In this document: positions 7,418-13,869 of the stretch, piece by piece | Numbering within the stretch: the first letter of the stretch is position 1 | Layout: each line of letters starts with the position of its first letter | Assembly: GCA_002256685.1 (NCBI GenBank) | Contig: NQJH01000021.1 | Location: forward strand, 1 to 16,501 | DNA: 16,501 nucleotides | DNA from: Methylococcaceae bacterium NSP1-2 | Lineage (GTDB): Bacteria; Pseudomonadota; Gammaproteobacteria; Methylococcales; Methylomonadaceae | Reading direction: 5' to 3' | Program-made: the position numbers and the translations under genes | The notes under the pieces: generated by a model | Told to the model about the DNA's origin: nothing | Seen by the model: the letters and a program-made list of their open reading frames with translations, nothing else | Database searches by the model: none

Positions 7418-7535
7418 TTTCGACGCGCTGCGTCATTGGACGAAGGAGTCCAATAGCTTTAGCTATTGGCTACTCCTGTTATTGATTAAGACGCACCGCG
7501 TGGGAATGCAATTACAGCGTGCTACGCTGTACACC
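7418..7535. repeat. Composite palindromic repeat patch at the end of the APE-type operon
   Basis: Three small inverted repeats are packed here. The first is GACGC/GCGTC at 7422-7434. The central palindrome at 7445-7476 has arms GGAGTCCAATAGCT and its complement, with a 2-nt bulge. The third is a 7-bp stem, TACAGCG/CGCTGTA, at about 7513-7531. The central unit and its tail (ACTCCTG-Y-TATT) recur at 12142-12205, showing this is a dispersed element. The patch contains no gene. A GTG at 7519 opens the flippase frame early but lies inside the repeat. Confidence 0.65.
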
Positions 7536-7572
7536 CCAAACACTTAATCCTATTCAAAACCCAAATCACCGA

Positions 7573-9036
7573 ATGAGCATTATAAAAAAACTAGCCTCGC
7601 AAACTGCAATCTATGGTCTTAGCAGTATTTTTGGACGTTTCCTTAATTACCTATTAGTTCCGCTATACACCTATTACTTTTCCGCCGCTGAATATGGCGT
7701 GGTGTCTGAGTTTTATGCTTATGCTGGATTTTTTTCCGTGTTGCTGTTGTTTGGTTTTGAAACGGGTTATTTTCGATTTCGTAATAAAGAGCAACAAGGC
7801 AAAGATACCGCGTATTCAACGGCGTTAATTTTTGTGGTATTGGTTAATGTGGGCTTTTTCTTGCTGATTTTAGCAAGTAATAATTGGCTATCGGCGGCAT
7901 TGCATTATGCGAATCATCCAGAGTATGTGTTGTGTTTTACGTTGATTCTAACGCTTGATGCGATAGCCGCGATTCCGTTTGCCCGTCTTCGTGCGGAGAA
8001 CAAAGCTTTTCGCTTTGCCAGTATTAAAATAATCGAAATACTCACCACGGTAGGCTTTAGTTTGTTTTTCATTGTCTACTGCCCTAAAGCTTACGCTGCT
8101 GACCCGCAGTCTTGGATCACAGTAATTTATGATCCGACCCTAGGTATTGCGTATATTTTTATTGCCAATTTAATCGCCAGTGTTGGTAAATTTTTGTTAC
8201 TGGCGCGGGAGTTAAAAGGACTGGAGTGGGGTTTTGACCGTGTATTATTTGGGCGGTTAATACGCTATTCACTCCCGATGGTGGTGATTGGTTTTGCGGG
8301 TATTATCAATGAAATGCTAGACCGTGCTTTACTGAAATATTTACTGCCTTATGATTTACACACCAATCTGACCATGCTGGGAATTTACGGTGCGTGTTAT
8401 AAATTGTCCATTCTAATGTCACTGTTTATTCAAGCATTTCGTTATGCGGCTGAACCGTTTTTCTTTGCTTATGCGGATAAAAGCGATGCCCGACAAGTTT
8501 ATGCGGATGTACTGAAATTTTTTGTAATTTTTTGCATGGCGATTTTTTTGCTGGTGACGTTATTTTTGGATTTCTTTCAATATTTTGTCGGCGCAGAATT
8601 TCGTGCAGGTTTGCAGGTGGTGCCTATTTTATTAATGGCTAACTTGTTTTTGGGTATTTATGTCAATTTATCGATTTGGTACAAACTGACCGATAAAACG
8701 CTATTGGGTGCAGGGGTGTCGTTAGCGGGTGCGTTGTTGACCATTGCGCTGAATTGGTATTGGATTCCTGAGCTGGGTTATATCGGTTCAGCATGGGCAA
8801 CCTTAGTGTGTTATGCAAGTATGGCGTTCATCTCCTATTCATTAGGACGGTATTATTATCCTGTGCCATACCAAGTGAAGCGACTATTAGCTTATATCGC
8901 GCTCGGTTTAGGTTTGTATTTGGCAAAACAACCGTTGTTAGTTTACATTGACTGGCAACCGTGGTTATTGTCTACGGCGTTAATGTCACTTTACTTGCTG
9001 ACTACCGCGTTGTTTGAAAATCGAAAGATTAAATAA
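7573..9036 (+). CDS. Wzx-type oligosaccharide/lipopolysaccharide flippase
   Basis: This 487-aa polytopic protein belongs to the MOP/Polysacc_synt superfamily and would flip lipid-linked oligosaccharides across the inner membrane. The N-terminus (KKLASQTAIYGLSSIFGRFLNYLLVPLYTYYF) is typical, with a membrane segment followed by PLYTYYFS and EYGVVSEFY. About 12-14 hydrophobic segments run to the C-terminus. The start is ATG at 7573; the frame extends upstream to a GTG at 7519, but those codons come from the repeat patch and lack similarity to the family. The ribosome binding site is weak. The gene lies 170 bp beyond the APE ligase, outside the tight operon spacing. No glycosyltransferase or polymerase is adjacent, so the substrate is unknown. 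Involvement in exporting an APE product is unsupported. Confidence 0.82.
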   Translation: MSIIKKLASQTAIYGLSSIFGRFLNYLLVPLYTYYFSAAEYGVVSEFYAYAGFFSVLLLFGFETGYFRFRNKEQQGKDTAYSTALIFVVLVNVGFFLLILASNNWLSAALHYANHPEYVLCFTLILTLDAIAAIPFARLRAENKAFRFASIKIIEILTTVGFSLFFIVYCPKAYAADPQSWITVIYDPTLGIAYIFIANLIASVGKFLLLARELKGLEWGFDRVLFGRLIRYSLPMVVIGFAGIINEMLDRALLKYLLPYDLHTNLTMLGIYGACYKLSILMSLFIQAFRYAAEPFFFAYADKSDARQVYADVLKFFVIFCMAIFLLVTLFLDFFQYFVGAEFRAGLQVVPILLMANLFLGIYVNLSIWYKLTDKTLLGAGVSLAGALLTIALNWYWIPELGYIGSAWATLVCYASMAFISYSLGRYYYPVPYQVKRLLAYIALGLGLYLAKQPLLVYIDWQPWLLSTALMSLYLLTTALFENRKIK

Positions 9037-9039
9037 TGT
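9010..9039 (+). promoter_or_regulatory. Candidate sigma-70 promoter for the OmpA-like lipoprotein
   Basis: TTGTTT (9010-9015) and TAATGT (9034-9039) are separated by 18 bp. Transcription would begin near 9046 and produce an 80-nt leader. The -35 box lies within the last codons of the flippase gene. Both boxes are partial matches, so this is a candidate only. Confidence 0.3.
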
Positions 9040-9052
9040 TAAAATGACAATG

Positions 9053-9096
9053 TCTCTGAATAACAGAGATACTTATATTGGCTTCATTACGAAGCC
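9053..9096 (+). promoter_or_regulatory. Two small hairpins in the leader of the OmpA-like gene
   Basis: TCTCTG/CAGAGA (9053-9069) and GGCTTC/GAAGCC (9080-9096) each form a perfect 6-bp stem with a 5-nt loop. They lie between the flippase stop and the lipoprotein start. No T-run follows the first stem; TATTAAAA follows the second. They may terminate flippase transcripts weakly or protect the 5' end of an abundant outer-membrane protein mRNA. Both roles are inference. Confidence 0.35.
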
Positions 9097-9126
9097 TATT
9101 AAAACTAGCCAAAGGCAATCTATATT

Positions 9127-9969
9127 ATGAAAAAAAAATTATTATTCGTCAGTATCAGTGCGATCCTATTAACGGCGTGCTCATCAACGGGTGGTCTTAG
9201 CAGTACGGCAATCGGCGGTTTAGGTGGCGCGGCGGTTGGTGCAGGTGCGGGTACATTATTTGGTGGGAATGATCTAAAAAATGCGGGCTTCGGCGCGTTA
9301 GCAGGTGCCGCCGTTGGTGCGGGTATCGGTGCTTATATGGATAGTCAAGAAAAGGAAATGCAGCAATCACTGCAAGGCACTGGCGTACAAGTGCAAAGAA
9401 CAGCAGAAAATACGCTGAATCTAACCATGCCTGACAGTATTACCTTTGCCACAGGTTCATCTTCGTTAACGCCACAAGCACAATCCGCACTAAATACGGT
9501 TAAAACGATATTAAATCAATACCCAGATTCAACCATTATGGTGACTGGACATACTGATGATGTGGGTTCAGACAGTAACAATCAAGTTTTGTCACAACAA
9601 CGTGCAACCAGCGTTGCTAACTATTTAGCGCAACAAGGTGTTAATCCAGCGCGTCTTAACAAACAAGGCTTAGGCGAAAGCTCACCTAAAGTACCGAATA
9701 CTAACGCGATGAATCGTGCGCAAAATCGCCGTGTAGAACTGGCGATTGTGGCTAATAATAATGCTGGATCGCAACAAGGCGCACCTCAGCAACAACAACA
9801 ACAACAACAACAACCGCAGCAACAAGGTTACCCACAGCAGCAACAGCAAGGTTATCCTCAACAACAAGGCTACCCACAGCAGCAACAGCAAGGTTATCCT
9901 CAACAACAGGGCTACCCACAGCAGCAACAACAGGGTTATCCTCAACAACAAGGCTACCCACAGTATTAA
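9127..9969 (+). CDS. OmpA-family glycine-zipper lipoprotein with a Gln-rich GYPQQQ repeat tail
   Basis: This 280-aa protein starts with a lipoprotein signal (LLTA before Cys18). A glycine-zipper segment follows at about 30-70 (GGLGGAAVGAGAGTLFGG and GFGALAGAAVGAGIGAY). An OmpA-C peptidoglycan-binding domain occupies about 97-208, with GHTDDVG (Asp144) and LSQQRA (Arg159), the residues that bind diaminopimelate in OmpA. This layout resembles YiaD-type lipoproteins that link the outer membrane to the wall. The tail is unusual. Residues 216-280 hold a run of nine Gln and then three 14-residue units, GYPQQQQQ plus GYPQQQ, ending GYPQY. Such a disordered Gln/Tyr-rich tail is not part of the usual family and could project into the periplasm or outside. 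AAAGG lies 11 nt upstream of the ATG. The gene ends at a strong palindrome facing a convergent gene. Confidence 0.88.
   Translation: MKKKLLFVSISAILLTACSSTGGLSSTAIGGLGGAAVGAGAGTLFGGNDLKNAGFGALAGAAVGAGIGAYMDSQEKEMQQSLQGTGVQVQRTAENTLNLTMPDSITFATGSSSLTPQAQSALNTVKTILNQYPDSTIMVTGHTDDVGSDSNNQVLSQQRATSVANYLAQQGVNPARLNKQGLGESSPKVPNTNAMNRAQNRRVELAIVANNNAGSQQGAPQQQQQQQQQPQQQGYPQQQQQGYPQQQGYPQQQQQGYPQQQGYPQQQQQGYPQQQGYPQY
9826..9966 (+). repeat. In-frame tandem repeat, three 42-bp units plus a partial unit
   Basis: Each unit encodes GYPQQQQQGYPQQQ, at 9826-9867, 9868-9909 and 9910-9951. A shortened last unit, GYPQY, precedes the stop. The units differ at a few synonymous positions (GGT/GGC, CAA/CAG). 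The preceding CAA/CAG run (9787-9813) is a nine-codon Gln tract. Such arrays can change length by replication slippage without breaking the frame. Confidence 0.85.
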
Positions 9970-9994
9970 GTTACGCTTTCTGTCCCACTGTATC

Positions 9995-10020
9995 GGAGTA
10001 CAAACCTAGGTTTGTACTCC
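9995..10020. terminator. Perfect 26-bp palindrome between convergent genes
   Basis: GGAGTACAAACCT is followed directly by its exact reverse complement, with CCTAGG at the centre. It lies 25 nt after the lipoprotein stop (9969) and 4 nt from the end of the convergent CHAD gene (10024). This is a likely bidirectional terminator. The plus-strand U-tract is absent, so it may act more as a 3' stabilising hairpin or represent a repeat family. It shares GGAGT/ACTCC tips with the repeats at 7445-7476 and 12142-12201. Confidence 0.6.
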
Positions 10021-10023
10021 ACA

Positions 10024-11535
10024 TCATCTTTGTTTAAACAGTAACTTAAAAGTCGCCAACGTTTCTTCCTGTTTAAATTCAGCGAATTTTTCCGCAAAAT
10101 GGCTACGAATCTCGCGTCTATGCCTATCAAGGTTTTCAATCAAACTATCAATAGCTAAAAAAGTCTCTGCGGGTGTGTTCATCGCCTGCATTTCTTCACT
10201 AAATAGCCCTAAATTCTGTTCCTGAACTTCGCAATCTTGAAAATCACCCAACACTTCTTGTAATTCCTTTAGAGAGCCAATCAACATTTTTATTTTATTG
10301 GTTGCATAAAGACTTTGAAAAAATTCCATTAGATAGCGCAATTTTTTACAGGATTTTCTTAATTCATGTAAATCTTCAGCGGGTGATTGATCGGTAATTG
10401 CCTCACCTTCGTGCAACACCCGTTTAAAACTTTTCCATAGCCTTTTATCGGCGTGTGTTTTAATGCGGAGTTGTGCATTAGCGGCAACGGGCTGTGTCTC
10501 CACGGGCTGCTTAAGCGTCTTTTCCCATTCAGACAGCATTGTTAAATATTCAGTAGAGCGCAGATTTTTCGCCAATTCTTGTTGGGCTAGTTGCTGTTTT
10601 TGCAGCAAAAATTCATACAATGGATTGAGATTTTCGCGTATTTCAATGGGGAGACTACTTTTATACTGGTCAAAATTTAACAAATAAACATCAAGATCGC
10701 GGGTAGGGCTGGTGATTTGCCCCAACCAAGAGAAAAACTCCGTATAGCGGATGCTAATATCATCGGGCAGTACCTTTTTCAATTGGCTCAGTGCCGAACG
10801 CGTTCTGCGTATCGCCACTCTAAAATCATGCAAAAATTCGCTATCAATATCGGCGATAGTGCCTTGTTCATTCGCCTTAATGGTTTTTAGTAAACAGCTA
10901 TAAATGATTTTACAGGCAGCATCGGCACGCATATTCGGATTTAACTGAATAGCGAGTTTTGACGAGTAGTCGTTAGCTTTTCGACCTTGTTGTTTTAATG
11001 CAGCAAGCAAGACTGGTTCAGTGCTGGCAATTAAGCCCAGTTGTGAGAGTCGGTTAATGACCGTTTCTGCTTCAGAATCGTAACCCTTAATAGGCTGTAA
11101 TAACACGCGATGATTAATCAGTTCATGTTCTTCGATAAAAAGCCGAAGCGTGGTTTTTTTATATTCGTTAATGATATTGAGCTGATGACATTTATACGCC
11201 ACCGTGCAAACAGGCAATAATGCACGCATTTCCAGTATCGGTTCAAGCTGATGACGTAGTTGTTCCTGTTCAAATTGTTGGCTAAAGCGAGGGACTTTAT
11301 TCAATTCAACGTTGGCAATCACCACGTTAGTTTTAATGGTTCTTAACGTGAGTGTTGACTTAACAAATTCGCAAACAATACCATAAGAATAAAGCCGCCA
11401 ATCAAAACTATCATAATAAATTTTTAGACATTTTCGCTTAGCAATAAGCTGACTATTCACTTCATTATTCAGTTGGCTAATGAATTTCTCTACCGTTAAA
11501 TTGGCAGGAAATTCAAATTTTAATGAACTATTCAT
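10024..11535 (-). CDS. CHAD-domain protein with a degenerate CYTH-like N-terminal half
   Basis: This cytoplasmic protein has 503 aa. Residues about 205-500 form a CHAD domain: FLHDFRVAIRRTRSALSQLKKVL at 234-256 (His236, Arg239, Arg243, Arg244) and DLHELRKSCKKLRYLMEFF at 388-406 (His390, Arg393, Lys394). These paired His/Arg/Lys helices form the basic pocket that binds polyphosphate in studied CHAD proteins. Residues 1 to about 190 look like a CYTH (triphosphate tunnel) domain, with YYDSFDWRLYSYG (40-52), TLTLRTI and TLRLFIEEHEL. However, the N-terminal ExExK signature is replaced by LKFEF, so triphosphatase activity is doubtful. No ribosome binding site is visible. It is divergent from the sixA-like gene 90 bp away. 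A role in polyphosphate binding or phosphate homeostasis is inferred. Confidence 0.85.
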   Translation of the reverse strand: MNSSLKFEFPANLTVEKFISQLNNEVNSQLIAKRKCLKIYYDSFDWRLYSYGIVCEFVKSTLTLRTIKTNVVIANVELNKVPRFSQQFEQEQLRHQLEPILEMRALLPVCTVAYKCHQLNIINEYKKTTLRLFIEEHELINHRVLLQPIKGYDSEAETVINRLSQLGLIASTEPVLLAALKQQGRKANDYSSKLAIQLNPNMRADAACKIIYSCLLKTIKANEQGTIADIDSEFLHDFRVAIRRTRSALSQLKKVLPDDISIRYTEFFSWLGQITSPTRDLDVYLLNFDQYKSSLPIEIRENLNPLYEFLLQKQQLAQQELAKNLRSTEYLTMLSEWEKTLKQPVETQPVAANAQLRIKTHADKRLWKSFKRVLHEGEAITDQSPAEDLHELRKSCKKLRYLMEFFQSLYATNKIKMLIGSLKELQEVLGDFQDCEVQEQNLGLFSEEMQAMNTPAETFLAIDSLIENLDRHRREIRSHFAEKFAEFKQEETLATFKLLFKQR

Positions 11536-11625
11536 AATTAAATGCTAGTGTCTACTGTGATTTTTAAATTAACCATACCGCATTAACATTAAATAACAAT
11601 AAAAATATAACATAGGTGACACAAT

Positions 11626-12135
11626 ATGAGCAGAGAACTATGGTTACTTAGACATGGCAAAGCGAAACGTAATGACCACACTGAAGATTTTGACAGAGCC
11701 TTAAAAAAATCTGGCAAGCGGGCAGTTCAGCAACTAGGCGTATGGCTAAAACAACAGGATTTAATGCCTGATTGGGTAGTAAGCTCACCTGCAAAAAGAG
11801 CGATTAGCACCGCAACTGGTGTGCTTGAAGCAATGGACGCGACAGACTTAACAATCATTCAGGACAAACGCTTGTATGCCGAAGGCTTTGAACGCTTAAA
11901 AACCGTATTAGCGGAATGTCCTGTAGAGACTCGGCGGGTTTTGTTAGTCGGGCATAATCCAGAACTAGAGGATTTGCTGATTCATCTCGTCGGTTTAGCT
12001 AATCTACCCGAAGGCGATAAGCTGTTATCGACCGCAGCACTTGCCAGATTAGTCATGCCCGACGATTGGACGCAACTCGGTGCGGAGTCCGCTCAGTTAC
12101 TATCCATCACCAAGATTCAGTCTTTAGACGAATAA
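11626..12135 (+). CDS. sixA: SixA-type phosphohistidine phosphatase
   Basis: This 169-aa cytoplasmic enzyme belongs to the histidine phosphatase superfamily. The catalytic LLRHGKA motif lies at 7-13, with His10 as the phosphate acceptor and Arg9 beside it. SSPAKRAISTA (53-63) provides the second conserved Arg. LLVGHNPELE (106-115) supplies the second catalytic histidine, His110. The length and motif spacing fit SixA, which removes phosphate from phosphohistidine on HPt or phosphotransferase proteins. A strong AGGTGA sits 6 nt before the ATG. It is transcribed away from the CHAD gene. Its real substrate could be a phosphohistidine protein or a small phosphate compound. Confidence 0.88.
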   Translation: MSRELWLLRHGKAKRNDHTEDFDRALKKSGKRAVQQLGVWLKQQDLMPDWVVSSPAKRAISTATGVLEAMDATDLTIIQDKRLYAEGFERLKTVLAECPVETRRVLLVGHNPELEDLLIHLVGLANLPEGDKLLSTAALARLVMPDDWTQLGAESAQLLSITKIQSLDE

Positions 12136-12141
12136 TGATAT

Positions 12142-12201
12142 GCAGGAGTCCAATAACTTTAGCTGTTTTCTAGTCAATAGCTAAAGCTATTGGACTCCTG
12201 C
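12142..12201. repeat. Large palindromic repeat between convergent genes, second copy of the family
   Basis: Bases 12142-12164 pair with 12179-12201 in a 23-bp stem with one mismatch and a 14-nt loop. The right arm is itself palindromic (CAATAGCT, AA, AGCTATTG). The unit GGAGTCCAATAGCTTTAGCT and the tail ACTCCTG-Y-TATT match the copy at 7445-7483. It begins 6 nt after the sixA stop and contains the stop codon of the convergent Sel1 gene (12172-12170). It may serve as a bidirectional terminator as well as being a dispersed repeat. Confidence 0.75.
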
Positions 12202-12709
12202 TATTAATTCTACGGATTGTTACATACATAACACCCAAATCAGTTTGCGCCTTAGCGTCACCTTGCAAGGCGGCTTGTTGCAACCATGCAGCGGCTTGTT
12301 GTTCATTCTTGTCGATAACCTGACCTTTTTTATACAACATCGCCAAATTGTATTCTGCCTTTGGATAGCCTTGAACCGCTGACTTTTTCAGCCATTCCAA
12401 TGCTTTAGCTTCATTCTTCGCTACCCCTAAACCTTTTAAATACATCACACTGAGACCATTTTGTGCAGGCGCATTGCCTTGATTGGCAGACTTTTGTAAC
12501 CACTCCAAGGCTTTGACATAATCTTGCTTTGAGGCATAAGACGCACCCAATTTATATTGGGCATCCGCTTTCCCCGCTTGCGCGTCTTTCTGCCATTGCA
12601 CGAATTTTTCATTGGCTAAGCTTGGGGCGTTTGTGGTGGCACAAGACGTGAGTAAAAAGGCGGTTAGCATAACTAACAGGAAACGTGGCTTTTTATACAA
12701 GGGAGTCAT
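12170..12709 (-). CDS. Sel1-repeat (TPR-like) lipoprotein, C-terminus replaced by repeat sequence
   Basis: The protein has 179 aa from the ATG at 12709. An upstream ATG at 12757 sits in a hairpin loop and would bury the signal peptide, so it is rejected. Residues 1-22 are a lipoprotein signal ending LLTS before Cys23. Three Sel1 repeats follow, recognisable by AQYKLGASYASKQDYVKALEWLQ, AQNGLSVMYLKGLGVAKNEAKALEWLK and AEYNLAMLYKKGQ. A fourth unit starts (AQTDLGVMYV) but breaks off. The last residues (about SRSPIALAID) and the TAG stop are encoded by the palindromic repeat at 12142-12201. The protein is therefore probably a shortened form of a longer Sel1 protein. Sel1 proteins act as interaction scaffolds; the partner here is unknown. 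It lies 92 bp downstream of lptG on the same strand. Confidence 0.75.
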   Translation of the reverse strand: MTPLYKKPRFLLVMLTAFLLTSCATTNAPSLANEKFVQWQKDAQAGKADAQYKLGASYASKQDYVKALEWLQKSANQGNAPAQNGLSVMYLKGLGVAKNEAKALEWLKKSAVQGYPKAEYNLAMLYKKGQVIDKNEQQAAAWLQQAALQGDAKAQTDLGVMYVTIRRINSRSPIALAID

Positions 12710-12745
12710 GGTTTTTCTCAGTGGATTAAGGAGGAGGATACCCTG

Positions 12746-12768
12746 CAGACCTTGCATTACAAGGTCTG
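12746..12768 (-). terminator. Hairpin downstream of lptG
   Basis: CAGACCTTG and CAAGGTCTG are perfect 9-bp arms around the loop CATTA. It lies about 34 nt after the lptG stop and upstream of the Sel1 gene. It lacks a trailing U-run in the minus direction, so it may attenuate rather than terminate. The AGACC/GGTCT tips resemble those of the hairpins at 1745-1779 and 1824-1842. Confidence 0.4.
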
Positions 12769-12801
12769 TACGGTTTTAAGTGTATGAAAAATAATGCGTT
12801 T

Positions 12802-13869
12802 TTACTGCACACGCCTTATCGCATAAATCGCTAATGTCAAAATAATCAAGCTGGGCGTGAAGGCGATTAACGGCGGATTGAGTTCATAAATTAACCCTAG
12901 ATGTCCGACAATTTTATCGATGATGTTAAAGCCCATACCGATGACTACACCGATTAACATTCTGCCGCCAGAGCTAATGCCGCGTTTAATGCCGATAACA
13001 AACGGTGCAGACACCAGTAGCATGATGAAAGTCACTAGCGGATTGACCACCCGTCCCCAAAGAGCAAGTTCAAATTTCTGGGATTTTTGATGGTTGCCTT
13101 TTAAAAAATTAACGTATTTTGCTAGATCAATGAACGATAAATTGTCTGGATTGACGACTGCTAATTTTAATAAATCAGGCGCGATAGCTGATTTTAATGG
13201 TTGTTCATCGCGGGTGATTGATTGCATTTGTTCGGTAGAAATAATGGATTGCTTAATTTTTTCTAGCCGCCATTGCTGATTACCCAGAAAAACCGCCTGT
13301 TCTGCATGAGTCGTTTGATAGAGATGTTGCTGATCGTCAATATCATAAATACTGATGTCAACTAGATTGCCGTTATCTTGTATTTGCCGAACATTGATAA
13401 ATCGCTTGTTTTCACGCAGCCATAGACCATATAAGTCATTTAGCATCACTTTTTTGCCATCAATAGTGGCTTTAATGAGTTGGGCTTGTTTTTGAGCATC
13501 GGGGGCAACCAATTCACCCACTAATATTGAAATGGCGACTAAGACGACACCTGCCAGCAGTACCGCTTTGATGATACCAAACACCGATAGACCTGCCGCT
13601 CGCATAGCGATCAATTCATGATTATTGCCCATCGCACCTAAAATAAATAAGCTGCCCAATAAAGCGGAGGCGGGCATTAATTCATAAAAAACCGTCGGCG
13701 AGGTGAGGGCAAGATAATAAAAAATTTGTTTTAAGCCGTAACCGCCTTTGCCTAAGTCACCTAACTCATCACTAAAGGTGAATAAATTGAACAGCGTTAA
13801 TAACAGTATCAACGCAATAAACGCGCCTTTTAAAATTTCTCTGACGATATAGCTTGTTAATACATTCAC
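12802..13869 (-). CDS. lptG: LPS export ABC transporter permease LptG
   Basis: This 355-aa inner-membrane permease of the LptB2FG complex extracts lipopolysaccharide from the inner membrane and passes it to LptC. The N-terminal helix (YIVREILKGAFIALILLLTLFNLFTF) and the coupling segment with ELIAMRAAGLS (about 84-94) are typical of LptG. A periplasmic beta-jellyroll region spans about 130-255. Three membrane segments close the protein, including GVVIGMGFNIIDKIVGHLG and a final TPSLIILTLAIYAIRR. The length equals that of homologues (about 360 aa). Its GTG start overlaps the lptF stop as GTGA, so the two are translationally coupled and made in equal amounts. The ATPase lptB is not in the window, as is usual for lptFG loci. 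Confidence 0.93.
   Translation of the reverse strand: MNVLTSYIVREILKGAFIALILLLTLFNLFTFSDELGDLGKGGYGLKQIFYYLALTSPTVFYELMPASALLGSLFILGAMGNNHELIAMRAAGLSVFGIIKAVLLAGVVLVAISILVGELVAPDAQKQAQLIKATIDGKKVMLNDLYGLWLRENKRFINVRQIQDNGNLVDISIYDIDDQQHLYQTTHAEQAVFLGNQQWRLEKIKQSIISTEQMQSITRDEQPLKSAIAPDLLKLAVVNPDNLSFIDLAKYVNFLKGNHQKSQKFELALWGRVVNPLVTFIMLLVSAPFVIGIKRGISSGGRMLIGVVIGMGFNIIDKIVGHLGLIYELNPPLIAFTPSLIILTLAIYAIRRVQ

Noticed and set aside
7519..7572. N-terminal extension of the flippase from a GTG at 7519
   Set aside because: These 18 codons lie in the palindromic repeat patch and do not resemble the family; the protein from the ATG at 7573 has the normal N-terminus.
9826..9966. Regularly spaced direct repeats that could suggest a CRISPR array
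   Set aside because: The repeats are contiguous, in frame, differ by synonymous changes and encode the tail of the lipoprotein; there are no unique spacers and no cas genes.
9682..10009. Several overlapping frames on both strands with Leu-, Val- or Asn-rich products
   Set aside because: They are by-products of the CAA/CAG and GYPQQQ repeat array read in the wrong frames.
11583..11611. TTAACA and TATAAC with 17-bp spacing upstream of sixA as a sigma-70 promoter
   Set aside because: Transcription would start near 11618, inside or after the AGGTGA ribosome binding site, leaving almost no leader; probably chance in an AT-rich stretch.
12710..12757. N-terminal extension of the Sel1 lipoprotein from an ATG at 12757
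   Set aside because: The ATG sits in the loop of a hairpin and the extra 16 residues would precede a complete lipoprotein signal peptide.
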